A DNA stretch of 39,092 bases from NCBI GenBank assembly GCA_021201035.1, contig JAJQFQ010000030.1, positions 1-39,092 on the forward strand, read 5' to 3'. Position numbers and translations under genes: made by a program. This document shows positions 1 through 8,456 of the stretch, in pieces. The stretch's first letter is position 1; each line of letters opens with the position of its first letter. The notes below the pieces were generated by a model. That model ran no database searches. It was not told the DNA's origin and was given only the letters and a program-made list of their open reading frames with translations. Origin of the DNA: Clostridiales bacterium (GTDB lineage: Bacteria; Bacillota; Clostridia; Lachnospirales; Lachnospiraceae).

Positions 1-506
1 TGGTGATTGCCTGTGAATTCCCAAAACCCGATCAATTTAAAATATTTGAGACACCGAAGGATCAATTGCAGAACGTGCCGCAGGTGCTGAAAACCGGTGA
101 AAATCTGAATAAGGTGATTTCAAGGGTGAGAAGCAGCGGTCTGTATACAGTGTTTAATGCAACATCAAGCAGCGGTATTGAGAATATCAGTGATAATGTT
201 GTTTTCAGAAGACTTCTGGATTTCTGCAGGGAAAAAATGGACTATGTCATCATAGATGCCTCCCCGATGGCCATGGTCGCGGAGACGGAGGAACTGGCGC
301 AGATGAGCGACGCCACCGTTCTTGTGGTGAAAAGAGATATGGTGCTGACGACAGACATCAACGATGCCGTTGATGCCCTGAATAATACAAACGGAAAAGT
401 TCTCGGATGCATTTTAAATGAAACAGCAGGGAACCCGATGTCCGTTCAGGGAAGCGGATATAGAAGTCGTTACGGTTACGGGGGACGTTATGGAAAACGA
501 GCGTGA
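1..506 (+). CDS. BY-kinase (CpsD/CapB type), 3' part only
   Basis: This is the C-terminal part of a bacterial tyrosine kinase/chain-length regulator; the 5' part lies outside the window and the frame is open to the left edge (first full codon at 3). The Walker B-like strand is visible (YVIIDASP), followed by the usual region ending in VLGCILNE and a short tyrosine-rich tail (GYRSRYGYGGRYGKRA). The P-loop is not in the window. Such kinases autophosphorylate on tail tyrosines and, with a Wzz-type membrane partner, control polymer length and export. The next gene is a second protein of this kind and overlaps this one by 17 nt, so the two are probably co-translated. Whether the missing part carries a Wzz domain cannot be seen. 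Confidence 0.85.
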   Translation, partial: VIACEFPKPDQFKIFETPKDQLQNVPQVLKTGENLNKVISRVRSSGLYTVFNATSSSGIENISDNVVFRRLLDFCREKMDYVIIDASPMAMVAETEELAQMSDATVLVVKRDMVLTTDINDAVDALNNTNGKVLGCILNETAGNPMSVQGSGYRSRYGYGGRYGKRA

Positions 507-2016
507 TAAATCAACATCAGATCCGGGGCTCCTGTATTTTACTACGGTACTGGACAGCTTCTGGAAGGGACTGAAAAAATATTTCTGGCTTCTTTTTCCG
601 ATGGTTATCGCAGGAGCCGCCATACTGTATGCGTATACCCGGCTTACCTATTCCCCGTCCTACAAGGCATATACTTCATTTGTCGTCAGTACGGCGGGGT
701 CAGATAACAGCCTGGCCAATTATTACAATGTCACGACGGCGGAGCAGCTGCAGGAATCATTTGAAGCCATTCTTGAAAGCGGGACATTGAAGGATCTTGT
801 AAAAGCAGATCTGGGGGTGAGCGAAATCCCGGGAACCATTTCCGTGGAAATTCCGGAAGACACATCCATCGCTATCTTTACGATCAATGTCACATCCTCC
901 GATGCACAGTCGGCTTATGATGTGTTGCAGTCTGTGATTGCGAATTATCCCCAGGCGGCGTCCTACATCGTGGGCAGTATAGAATTTACTGTCATTGATG
1001 AGAGCGGCGTGCCTGGATCGCCTTATAACGCATCGAATTACAGTTCAAGTGTGAAAAGAGGAGCGGCCGGCGGCCTGGTTGTTTTTCTGCTGGTGATTCT
1101 CATCTACGCACTCTCACGCAACACGGTGCGCCGGGAAGGCGATCTGGAAAAATACGCGAGTTTGGAATGCCTTGGTAAAGTGCCGAAGATAAAAAGCAAA
1201 AAACGTTCCGGAAAAAAACAGATGGTTCTTCTCGATCAGCAGGACAGAACCGGCGTGGTACGGGAGAATTTCCGGACCATTCGGACGCGTGTGGTGAAAA
1301 ACTGTGAAGAAGCGGGTGCGCACAGCGTGCTTGTAACCGGCACATCCGAAGGCGAGGGGAAAACAACGATTGCCGTAAATCTGGCGCTGTCTCTGGAAAA
1401 GCGCGGATTGAAGGTGGTGCTTGTCGACGCGGATCTGCGCCGCCCGTCCGTGGCGGAGGCTCTCGGAATGGAACCGCCCCAAAAGGGGCTGAAGGATGTC
1501 CTGTCCGGGGACACGAAGATCGCGGAGGCGCTGAAACCGTATAACGAAGGATTATTTGTTCTCGCGGGAATGGGAACGACTGTTTCACCCGCGCGGCTGC
1601 TCGGCAGCGACCGCATGGATGTTGTATTAAAGACACTGACGCAGGTTGCTGATTATGTCATCGTTGATTCCCCGCCCTGCGGACTTCTGTCGGACGCGGC
1701 GCTGCTGGCGCGCAAAACTGACAGTATCGTGATGGTCGTCAAACAGGATTATATGCGGATCGACCGTATTCTGGCGGGTGTGGAGGCCATCTCCGCCACC
1801 GGGAAACCGCTTCTCGGATATGTTCTCAACGAGACGGAAGTCGGGATTACCGGCTACGGTTACGGCTATGGCTATGGTTATGGCTATGGCTACGGAAAAT
1901 ACGGCTACGGCAGATACGGTTATGGCTATGGCTACGGAAAGTACGGCTATGGCAGATACGGCTATGGTGAGAAGAATGATGACGGAAAGAAAAAGGGCGG
2001 CAATGCCGAAGCATGA
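490..2016 (+). CDS. Wzz/BY-kinase fusion, exopolysaccharide chain-length regulator with Tyr-Gly repeat tail
   Basis: 508 aa from ATG 490, which has a GGGGGAC element just upstream; an in-frame ATG at 418 would overlap the previous gene by 89 nt and is less likely. Two membrane segments (about residues 31-49 and 192-210) bracket an extracytoplasmic Wzz-type domain. The cytoplasmic kinase domain follows: Walker A GTSEGEGKT (284-292), Walker A' VDADLRRP (312-319) and Walker B VIVDSPP (389-395). The C-terminus is a low-complexity tail with 17 tyrosines in YG, KYGYG and RYGYG units. In Firmicutes the modulator and kinase are often separate proteins, so this is the fused, proteobacterial-like layout. 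It probably controls polymerisation and export through cyclic tail phosphorylation. Confidence 0.93.
   Translation: MENERDKSTSDPGLLYFTTVLDSFWKGLKKYFWLLFPMVIAGAAILYAYTRLTYSPSYKAYTSFVVSTAGSDNSLANYYNVTTAEQLQESFEAILESGTLKDLVKADLGVSEIPGTISVEIPEDTSIAIFTINVTSSDAQSAYDVLQSVIANYPQAASYIVGSIEFTVIDESGVPGSPYNASNYSSSVKRGAAGGLVVFLLVILIYALSRNTVRREGDLEKYASLECLGKVPKIKSKKRSGKKQMVLLDQQDRTGVVRENFRTIRTRVVKNCEEAGAHSVLVTGTSEGEGKTTIAVNLALSLEKRGLKVVLVDADLRRPSVAEALGMEPPQKGLKDVLSGDTKIAEALKPYNEGLFVLAGMGTTVSPARLLGSDRMDVVLKTLTQVADYVIVDSPPCGLLSDAALLARKTDSIVMVVKQDYMRIDRILAGVEAISATGKPLLGYVLNETEVGITGYGYGYGYGYGYGYGKYGYGRYGYGYGYGKYGYGRYGYGEKNDDGKKKGGNAEA
1849..1968 (+). repeat. Tyr-Gly coding tandem repeat (6-bp period)
   Basis: Degenerate hexamer repeats GG(C/T)TA(C/T) interrupted by AAA/AAG or AGA codons encode the phospho-acceptor tail of the kinase. 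Synonymous third-base variation is frequent, so the array is old or under selection at the protein level. Its length could change in 6-bp steps without a frameshift. Confidence 0.9.
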
Positions 2017-2037
2017 CGCCCGGGGAGAACAGATGCC

Positions 2038-3893
2038 TTGAATAAGCATGCAAAAAAGGATCCCGTTATCTGGCAGCGGAGGACGGTGCTGGTCATCGTG
2101 GATATTATCAGCGTGATTCTGGCTACCTACGGGGCTCTGATGACACGCTTTGAATTTACAATCGCATTTATAGATGAAACCTTTCTGGAAAACCTGAACC
2201 GGTGTGAGATTCCTTTTATCGTGGCGGCAGTGGTGATATTTTCCGGTTTCCGGATCTACAGCAGCCTATGGGAATACGCGGGGTTTGAAGAAATCTGCTT
2301 TGCCGTGGGCGCATGTCTGCTGTACGGCTGCGTGGAAGTCGCGATCGTGACGGCCATGGGGCGGCATCTGCCCAGAAGCTTTTACGCGATTTCGTCCATG
2401 TATCTGCTGGTGCTCGTTTTATTTACAAGAGGCTGTTACCGGCTGCTTCGCAGAAGGCGGCATCAGAGTAAAACAGATATAAAAAGCAAAGACAGAGTCA
2501 TGATCATCGGCGCGGGAGAGGCTGGCCGCAATCTGATCCGGGAGATACACAACAGCAGTTTTCTGAATAAAAAGGTCTGCTGCGTAATCGACGACGACAG
2601 TGCCAAATGGAACCGCTTCATCAACGGCGTCCGTGTCGTGGGAGACAGGACACAGATACAGAAATACGTCCAGTGTTTCCGTATCCAGCAGATTCTGGTG
2701 GCGATTCCGTCCGCGAATCCCCGGGAACTGAAAAAATCCTGAACCTGTGCAGTGAGACTACATGCAAGATTCTGGTTGTTCCGGGTACGTATCAGTTCGT
2801 GAATGAGGAGATGAGCTTCAGTAAGCTTCGGCCGGTCCGCATTGCGGATCTGCTGGGGCGGGATGAGATATCCGTCAATCTGGAGGAAATCATGGGATAT
2901 GTATCCGGCAAAGTGATTCTGGTCACCGGAGGCGGCGGATCCATCGGCAGTGAGCTCTGCCGTCAGATCGCGGGACACAATCCGCGGCAGCTCATTATTC
3001 TGGATATCTATGAAAATAACGCTTACGAAATCCAGCGGGAACTCATGCACGATTATCCGGATCTGAATCTGACCGTGCTGATCGGTTCAATCAGGGATAC
3101 AGGGCGCATGGAAGCTATTTTCCGGGAATATCGTCCGGAACTGGTCTACCATGCGGCAGCCCATAAGCATGTCCCGCTGATGGAGGACAGTCCCCGGGAG
3201 GCCATCAAGAACAACGTTTTGGGTACATACAATCTGGTGATTCAGGCGGACCGCTGGAATGTAAGGAAGTTCGTGATGATCTCGACGGACAAGGCGGTCA
3301 ATCCGACCAACATCATGGGCGCCTCCAAGCGCGTCTGTGAGATGATCGTGCAGATGTTTAACAAAAAATCGGAGACAAAGTTCGTAGCCGTGCGGTTCGG
3401 CAATGTGCTCGGAAGCAACGGCAGCGTGATCCCGCTGTTTGAAAAGCAGATCGCGAACGGGGGACCCGTTACCGTGACTCATCCGGATATCATACGATAT
3501 TTCATGACCATTCCCGAGGCGGTCTCACTGGTTCTGCAGGCAGGCGCCTATGCGCATGGCGGGGAAATATTTGTCCTGGATATGGGGGAGCCGGTCAAAA
3601 TCCTTGATCTGGCGAAAAAAATGATCCGGTTATCCGGTTATGAAGTCGACCGCGATATACGAATCGAATTTACAGGGCTGCGTCCGGGAGAAAAGCTCTA
3701 TGAAGAGCTGTTGATGGATGAAGAGGGAATGACTGAAACACCCAACCGGATGATCTATATCGGCCATCCGATCGAGATGGATGAAAAGGAACTGGAGGAA
3801 GCCCTTCATATCCTGGAGGAGGCGGTGAAGGATCCGGACAGCGATATGCGCATGGCGATGGCGCGGGTGGTGTCGACCTACCATCCGGCGTGA
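2038..3893 (+). pseudogene. FlaA1/PglF/CapD-like nucleotide-sugar 4,6-dehydratase, interrupted by a -1 frameshift
   Basis: The first frame (2038-2742, TTG start with GGGGAG upstream) encodes a membrane N-terminus with about four segments and a first Rossmann motif (IIGAGEAGRN), then hits a stop at 2740. The second frame carries on without loss from ILNLC at 2736 to 3893, with the second Rossmann motif VTGGGGSIGSE and the catalytic region ISTDKAVNPTNIMGASKR. Together they make about 618 codons, the family's usual size. The switch is at six A's (2731-2736); seven A's would join ELKK to ILNL in one frame. The family makes 4-keto-6-deoxy UDP-sugars from UDP-GlcNAc for polysaccharides or glycoproteins. 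All catalytic motifs look intact, so this may be a sequencing error, recent loss or slippage-dependent expression. Confidence 0.88.
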
Positions 3894-3918
3894 CAGGGAA
3901 AGAGAGGTTAGCAGACAG

Positions 3919-5793
3919 ATGAAGGACGCAGACAGGGATATACATTCTGAAAATACAGACGGCGCGGATGCTTCGAAGCAGACGGATACTGCAAAACAGG
4001 CAGACGCTGCGGAAGCGTCAGTTGACGGCAGCCTTGAAGAAGAAATCCTTGATCTGGGTTATCGTGCCAGTGAATCCGACAGCCGCAGCAATGAAACCGA
4101 TAGCCGCAGCAGTGATTCGGGTCACCACAGCAGCCACTCAAGCCATCACAGCAGTCATTCGAGTCACCACAGCAGTCACTCGAGCCATCACGGCAGCCAT
4201 TCAGGCCACCACGGCGGCCATGCAAGCCATCACAGCAGTCACTCAGGTCATAGCAGCGGTCCATCGGCGCAGAACTCCGGTTCATCCGGTCCGTATAAGC
4301 GATCGAAGCGGCTGCAGCGATATGCGAAGCAAAGGGAAGGCAGTCCTCTGCCGGGCATCATTGTAACGTTGTTCATGGCAGCCATTGTCATTATTTTTGA
4401 TATTTTACTTTTTATCAGCCTCTTGGTGCGAGACAAATATATTGCTCCGATTGTGATCGTGCTGGCGGTCCTGGTTCTTGTGGTCTGGCTGCTGACGCGC
4501 AATCATGCGAAGATCGCGCGGTTCGTGGCCGGTACTATCATTGCCGTCGTGACGATTGTCGTCCTGCTGTACGCAACCATCGCGCTGGGAAAGGTGATGA
4601 ATACCCTGAATACGATCATAGAGACGGAGACGGAAGTGTCCTATGTCGGAGTCTATGTGCTGACGGAGGACACGGCACAGGAACTGGAGGATGTGGCGGA
4701 TGATACGTTCGGTATTGTGAAAACGGCAGACCGCGATGTGACGGATCTGGCGCTCGAACAGATCAATGAAGAGCTTGACATGGAAGTAGCCACTGTGGAA
4801 TATGCCGGACCAACGGTTCTGCTCGACGCCCTGTATGGTGAGGAATGCAGATGCATGGTCTTAAATGAGGCCTATGTGGATGTTCTCTCCGAACTGGACG
4901 GGTATGAAGATATCGAAGACCGGATCCGTGAATTGGCCAGATTTGAAGTGGTTCAGGAAACGGATGATTCCTTTGAAGGAGGAACTATCTCCAATGACGC
5001 AACGACATCGGATTCCGTGTTTACCATCTATATCAGCGGTGTTGACAGCCGCACCGGACTCAAGGCCCGCAGCCGCAGCGACGTCAATATTCTGGCGACG
5101 GTCAATAAGGATACACACCAGATTCTGCTGGTTTCCACACCGCGCGACTACTACGTCCCGCTGTCCATTTCCAACGGACAGAAGGATAAACTGACGCATG
5201 CCAGTATTTACGGCGTTCAGGTATCCATGGATACGCTGGGAATGCTCTACGGGATCGATGTGAATTATTACTTCCGCGTCAGCTTTGAAGGGTTTGAGGA
5301 CATTGTCGACGCCCTCGGCGGCGTGACGGTGTATTCGGACTATGATTTTACAACAGGAACCTATGACTTTACCGTCGGATATAACCGGGTGGACGGAGCG
5401 GCCGCACTCGCCTTTGCGCGGGAACGCCATGCTTTTGCTGACGGAGACCGCCAGCGCGGGCGCAACCAGATGGCGCTGATCTCGGCGATCATCGATGAGG
5501 CAGCTTCGCCGAAAATACTGACGAACTATATGTCGGTGCTGAATGCCGCGGAGGATAACATGGAGATGAGCATCCCCTACGACGTGATCGCCGAACTGGT
5601 GAACGACACTCTCGAAACCGGCACAGGCTGGGATGTCATCAGCTACAGTGTGACCGGCAGCGACGGCAAGGCCGTGCCGTATTCGCTGAGCACAAGCGCG
5701 TATGTGATGATACCGGATGAGGATACCGTGGAAACCGCGTCGGAAATGATGCAGGCGATGCTGAACGGGGAGAGAATATCGGATCCGGAGTAA
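3919..5793 (+). CDS. LytR-CpsA-Psr (LCP) family protein with His-rich cytoplasmic N-terminus
   Basis: 624 aa. Order: acidic/Ser-rich start (1-65), a His-rich block (69-111), a basic stretch (126-139), three hydrophobic segments (about 146-170, 175-195, 203-225), a spacer, then the LCP domain (about 373-521). LCP hallmarks are visible: DSRTGLKARSRSDVN, STPRDYYV and FARERHAFADGDRQRGRNQ, with the Arg/Asp residues that bind the lipid pyrophosphate. LCP proteins transfer undecaprenyl-PP-linked polymers to peptidoglycan or related acceptors on the outer membrane face. The position right after the chain-length kinases and dehydratase fits attachment of this locus's polymer to the wall. The 43-residue His block is not a usual part of the family. 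Confidence 0.92.
   Translation: MKDADRDIHSENTDGADASKQTDTAKQADAAEASVDGSLEEEILDLGYRASESDSRSNETDSRSSDSGHHSSHSSHHSSHSSHHSSHSSHHGSHSGHHGGHASHHSSHSGHSSGPSAQNSGSSGPYKRSKRLQRYAKQREGSPLPGIIVTLFMAAIVIIFDILLFISLLVRDKYIAPIVIVLAVLVLVVWLLTRNHAKIARFVAGTIIAVVTIVVLLYATIALGKVMNTLNTIIETETEVSYVGVYVLTEDTAQELEDVADDTFGIVKTADRDVTDLALEQINEELDMEVATVEYAGPTVLLDALYGEECRCMVLNEAYVDVLSELDGYEDIEDRIRELARFEVVQETDDSFEGGTISNDATTSDSVFTIYISGVDSRTGLKARSRSDVNILATVNKDTHQILLVSTPRDYYVPLSISNGQKDKLTHASIYGVQVSMDTLGMLYGIDVNYYFRVSFEGFEDIVDALGGVTVYSDYDFTTGTYDFTVGYNRVDGAAALAFARERHAFADGDRQRGRNQMALISAIIDEAASPKILTNYMSVLNAAEDNMEMSIPYDVIAELVNDTLETGTGWDVISYSVTGSDGKAVPYSLSTSAYVMIPDEDTVETASEMMQAMLNGERISDPE
4123..4251 (+). repeat. 21-bp tandem repeat encoding HHxxHxx heptads
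   Basis: Within the LCP gene, His pairs fall at residues 69/70, 76/77, 83/84, 90/91, 97/98 and 104/105, with single His at 73, 80, 87, 94, 101 and 108, an exact seven-residue period repeated six times (19 His in total, counting 111). The spacer residues are Ser, Gly or Ala. DNA units differ at third positions, so this is not a fresh expansion. Confidence 0.93.
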
Positions 5794-5799
5794 AGGATT
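5773..5799 (+). repeat. Direct repeat copy A (spans the LCP stop codon)
   Basis: 27-nt segment beginning AGAATATCGGATCCGGAGTA, matching 5814-5840 at 24 of 27 positions by hand count, offset 41 nt. It covers the last codons and stop of the LCP gene, so copy B is a duplicated gene end. Confidence 0.8.
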
Positions 5800-5813
5800 T
5801 AGTACAGCCGGTA

Positions 5814-5840
5814 AGAATATCGGAACCGGAGTAAGAGATT
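5814..5840 (+). repeat. Direct repeat copy B
   Basis: Second copy, beginning AGAATATCGGAACCGGAGTA, in the gap between the LCP gene and the recombinase-like gene. It could be a duplication scar at the cassette boundary; nothing shows it to be an attachment site. Confidence 0.8.
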
Positions 5841-5871
5841 ACTGTGTGTCAGATAAGCAAAGGAGAGACAG

Positions 5872-6405
5872 ATGGAAGCAGGCGGGAAGGCCGGAGAAAA
5901 GACATCACGGCCGGAACTGACAAGAGATGAATATATACGGCTGCTGTCGGCTGCCAAGGTTCAGGGAAAAGAACGGCTGTATTTTATCATTAAACTGTTT
6001 GCCTGTACGGGCATCAAACTGCCGCACCTGCAGAAGTTAACCATAGAGCAGGTGCGCGGCGACGGGAGGACTGCAGGTGCATCATCTGCTGAGTACATAC
6101 CGAACATATTGCGGATGGAGCTGATTGAATACGCAGAACGCAGGGAGATCGCGAGCGGTAGATTGTTTCGCACCAGAAGCGGGTCGGAAATGGACAGGAG
6201 TAATCTGTGCCATGAGATTCAGGATCTGGCGGAAGCGGCCCATGTGGATGCGGAAAAGTGTAATCCGCGATGTCTGATTTATCTGTACCGGAATACGCAA
6301 AAGGCTATACAGGACAGTATGCGTGATCAGGTGATCAGGGTGAATGAGAGGATGCTGGAGAAGGAGCAGGAGATGATTGGATGGGGCAGTAGTTTGTCGG
6401 AATGA
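5872..6405 (+). CDS. Degenerate, truncated tyrosine-recombinase-like protein
   Basis: 177 aa, ATG with AAAGGAG seven bases upstream. It resembles the start of the phage-integrase catalytic domain (LTRDEYIRLLSAAKVQGKER, then FACTGIKLPHLQKLTIEQV and GRLFRTRSGSEMDRSNL). The catalytic Arg normally found in TGIR is Lys here, the HxLRH-type region reads NPRCLIYLY, and the C-terminal segment with the second His and nucleophilic Tyr is absent, replaced by a charged helix (RVNERMLEKEQEM). Recombination activity is therefore very unlikely. It keeps a good RBS and a clean frame, so it could be a domesticated DNA-binding protein or a remnant of the event that brought in the cassette. It sits exactly at the boundary between the GC-richer backbone and the AT-richer glycan genes. 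Confidence 0.72.
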   Translation: MEAGGKAGEKTSRPELTRDEYIRLLSAAKVQGKERLYFIIKLFACTGIKLPHLQKLTIEQVRGDGRTAGASSAEYIPNILRMELIEYAERREIASGRLFRTRSGSEMDRSNLCHEIQDLAEAAHVDAEKCNPRCLIYLYRNTQKAIQDSMRDQVIRVNERMLEKEQEMIGWGSSLSE

Positions 6406-6470
6406 TATATGCCTGACAGATGAATCTGATGTTGCACTGCATCAGGTGTATAAAAGGAGACAAGTAAGAG

Positions 6471-7583
6471 ATGTCGTTTACTTTAACAAATTACTGGTGG
6501 CTGCTGATCTGGATATTTGCCGGCGGAGGCATCATAGGATTTTTGTTTCAAAGAAAACAGGAATTGGTACTGGGCAAGATGGAAATGCGTTGGAGTATTC
6601 CGGCGGCATTGCTCCTTGTGCTGCCATATATTTTATGGAGCGGATGGAGATCTGACGGTTTCGGAGACACCGCTACATACCGCAGCGTGTTTTTGGAGAT
6701 GCCTTCCTCTTTATCAGAAATATCAGCTTATCTGGGTGAAAATACGAAGGATAAAGGTTTTTCTGTATTATCCATTTGCTTTAAAAGTGTATTTGGTGAC
6801 GCTGACATATTGTTTTTTTTGCTTATAGCAATTTTCCAGATCCTGTGTCTGATCCTGATATACAGGAAATTTTCCTCAAATCTCTGGATAAGCATTTTTT
6901 TGTTCGTAGCATCAACAGATTATCTATCCTGGATGCATAACGGTATGCGTCAGTTTATTGCAGCAGCAGGAATCTTTGCATGTTTTGGACTGATTGTCAA
7001 GAGAAAATTGATTCCGGTTATTGTGATTATTCTTCTGATGGCCACCATTCATGCTTCGGCTTTGATTATGCTGCCTATTATCTTTATCATCCAGGGAAAA
7101 GCGTGGAACAAAATGACAATCTTGTTTATAGCTTTTGTAGGTGTGGTAATTGCGTTTGTGGATCGGTTCACGTCCATATTAGATAATTTGCTTGAGAATA
7201 CGCAATACAGCGATCTGGTTACAAATGATATCTGGTCTAGTGATAACGGAACAAACATCCTTCGAATTCTGGTGTATTCTATTCCGGCCATTTTATCTTT
7301 GATTGGGAAGAAGTATGTAGACGAAGCAAATGATCTTGTGATCAATGTGTCTGTGAATGCCAGTATTTGTACGATGATGCTTTATGTACTGTCCGGTGTA
7401 TCCTCGGGAATCTATATTGGCCGCATGCCGATTTATACTTCCCTGATGAGTTATATTTCCCTGCCCTGGCTGATTCATAATATTTTCACAGAAAATTCTG
7501 CAAGGGTTGTGAGGGTTATTATGATCATCGGATATCTGGTTTTCTTTTATTACCAGATGCATTTTTCGTGGAGCCTTGTATGA
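6471..7583 (+). CDS. EpsG-family (Wzy-like) polysaccharide polymerase
   Basis: 370 aa, hydrophobic throughout with about ten membrane segments. It carries the EpsG-like features DTATYRSVF in the first outer loop and YLSWMHNGMRQFIAAAGIF. By analogy with EpsG and Wzy it would polymerise lipid-linked repeat units on the outer membrane face. AAAAGGAG lies about 13 nt upstream of the ATG, which is rather long. The stop overlaps the next gene by ATGA. It is the first gene of the AT-rich cassette, and the only polymerase candidate in the window. Function is by family resemblance only. Confidence 0.82.
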   Translation: MSFTLTNYWWLLIWIFAGGGIIGFLFQRKQELVLGKMEMRWSIPAALLLVLPYILWSGWRSDGFGDTATYRSVFLEMPSSLSEISAYLGENTKDKGFSVLSICFKSVFGDADILFFLLIAIFQILCLILIYRKFSSNLWISIFLFVASTDYLSWMHNGMRQFIAAAGIFACFGLIVKRKLIPVIVIILLMATIHASALIMLPIIFIIQGKAWNKMTILFIAFVGVVIAFVDRFTSILDNLLENTQYSDLVTNDIWSSDNGTNILRILVYSIPAILSLIGKKYVDEANDLVINVSVNASICTMMLYVLSGVSSGIYIGRMPIYTSLMSYISLPWLIHNIFTENSARVVRVIMIIGYLVFFYYQMHFSWSLV

Positions 7584-8410
7584 ATGACGGAAGAACAGTC
7601 AATAAAAAACATCCTCAGATAAGCGTCATTATGGGCATATTTAATTGTTCCGACACGCTTTCGGATGCCATTGATTCTATATTAAACCAGTCATATTCTG
7701 ACTGGGAATTAATTATGTGTGATGATGGTTCTGTCGATGGTACCTGGCAGGCGGCAAACCAATATAAAGCGGATTATCCGGATAAAATTATTTTAATACA
7801 GAATGAAAAAAACAGAGGTTTAAACTATACATTGAACCGTTGTCTTAAAATGGCAAGAGGTGAGTATATTGCCCGAATGGACGGGGATGACCGATGCCCG
7901 GCTGATCGATTTGCCAAAGAGATTGAGGTATTAAACAGAGAACCGGATATTGCTATTGTAAGTACAGATATGGGTTATTTCGATGATCACGGAGTATGGG
8001 GAAATATGTCACATGCCACTTATCCGGAATCGATGGATTTTTTGAAAGGTACGCCGTTTTGCCACGCTCCCTGTATGGTCAGAAAGTCCGCGTATGATGC
8101 TGTAGGGGGATATTCCGATGAGAAAAAACTGCTTCGGGTAGAAGACTATCATTTGTGGATCAAAATGTACAAAGCAGGTTTCAGAGGAAAGAATATTCAT
8201 CAGCAGCTTTATTTTATGAGAGACGACCGCAATGCTTATGGCAGAAGAAAATTCAAGTTCCGTTTAAATGAAGCTTATGTAAAAGCCCTGGCGGTCAGAG
8301 AATTGAAATTACCCTTGTGGGGATATATGTATGCTATCAGACCAATCCTGACAGGCTTGTTGCCCGCAAAAATTTATGATTGTTTTCATAAAAGGAATCT
8401 GAAAGGATAA
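7580..8410 (+). CDS. Family 2 glycosyltransferase
   Basis: 276 aa from ATG 7580, whose ATGA overlaps the stop of the polymerase gene; a GTG at 7568 is possible but less likely. It has a GT-A fold N-terminus: SVIMGIFNCSDTLSDAIDSI, the nucleotide-binding DDGSVDGTW and the metal-binding RMDGDD, followed by EDYHLWIKM, which includes the probable catalytic acid. The C-terminal part looks membrane-associated. It should transfer one sugar from a nucleotide donor to the lipid-linked repeat unit in the cytoplasm. Donor and linkage cannot be read from sequence. Confidence 0.88.
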   Translation: MNDGRTVNKKHPQISVIMGIFNCSDTLSDAIDSILNQSYSDWELIMCDDGSVDGTWQAANQYKADYPDKIILIQNEKNRGLNYTLNRCLKMARGEYIARMDGDDRCPADRFAKEIEVLNREPDIAIVSTDMGYFDDHGVWGNMSHATYPESMDFLKGTPFCHAPCMVRKSAYDAVGGYSDEKKLLRVEDYHLWIKMYKAGFRGKNIHQQLYFMRDDRNAYGRRKFKFRLNEAYVKALAVRELKLPLWGYMYAIRPILTGLLPAKIYDCFHKRNLKG

Positions 8411-8456
8411 TTTGTGCAGTGAAAAATCTGAATTGGATGAAAAGGCCGGAAAAAAT

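Noticed and set aside
418-489. In-frame extension of the Wzz/BY-kinase to ATG 418
   Set aside because: It overlaps the preceding kinase gene by 89 nt and has no better RBS; ATG 490 gives a normal Wzz N-terminus.
2607-2735. Independent start for the second half of the dehydratase
   Set aside because: The upstream part of this frame does not look like protein of the family; similarity begins exactly at the A6 run, so a frameshift explains it better.
3968-4366. 132-aa plus-strand frame across the His-rich region
   Set aside because: Low-complexity shadow of the 21-bp repeats in another frame; no RBS.
6425-6444. CTGATG/CATCAG hairpin before the polymerase gene
   Set aside because: Only six base pairs with an 8-nt loop and no T-run; expected by chance.
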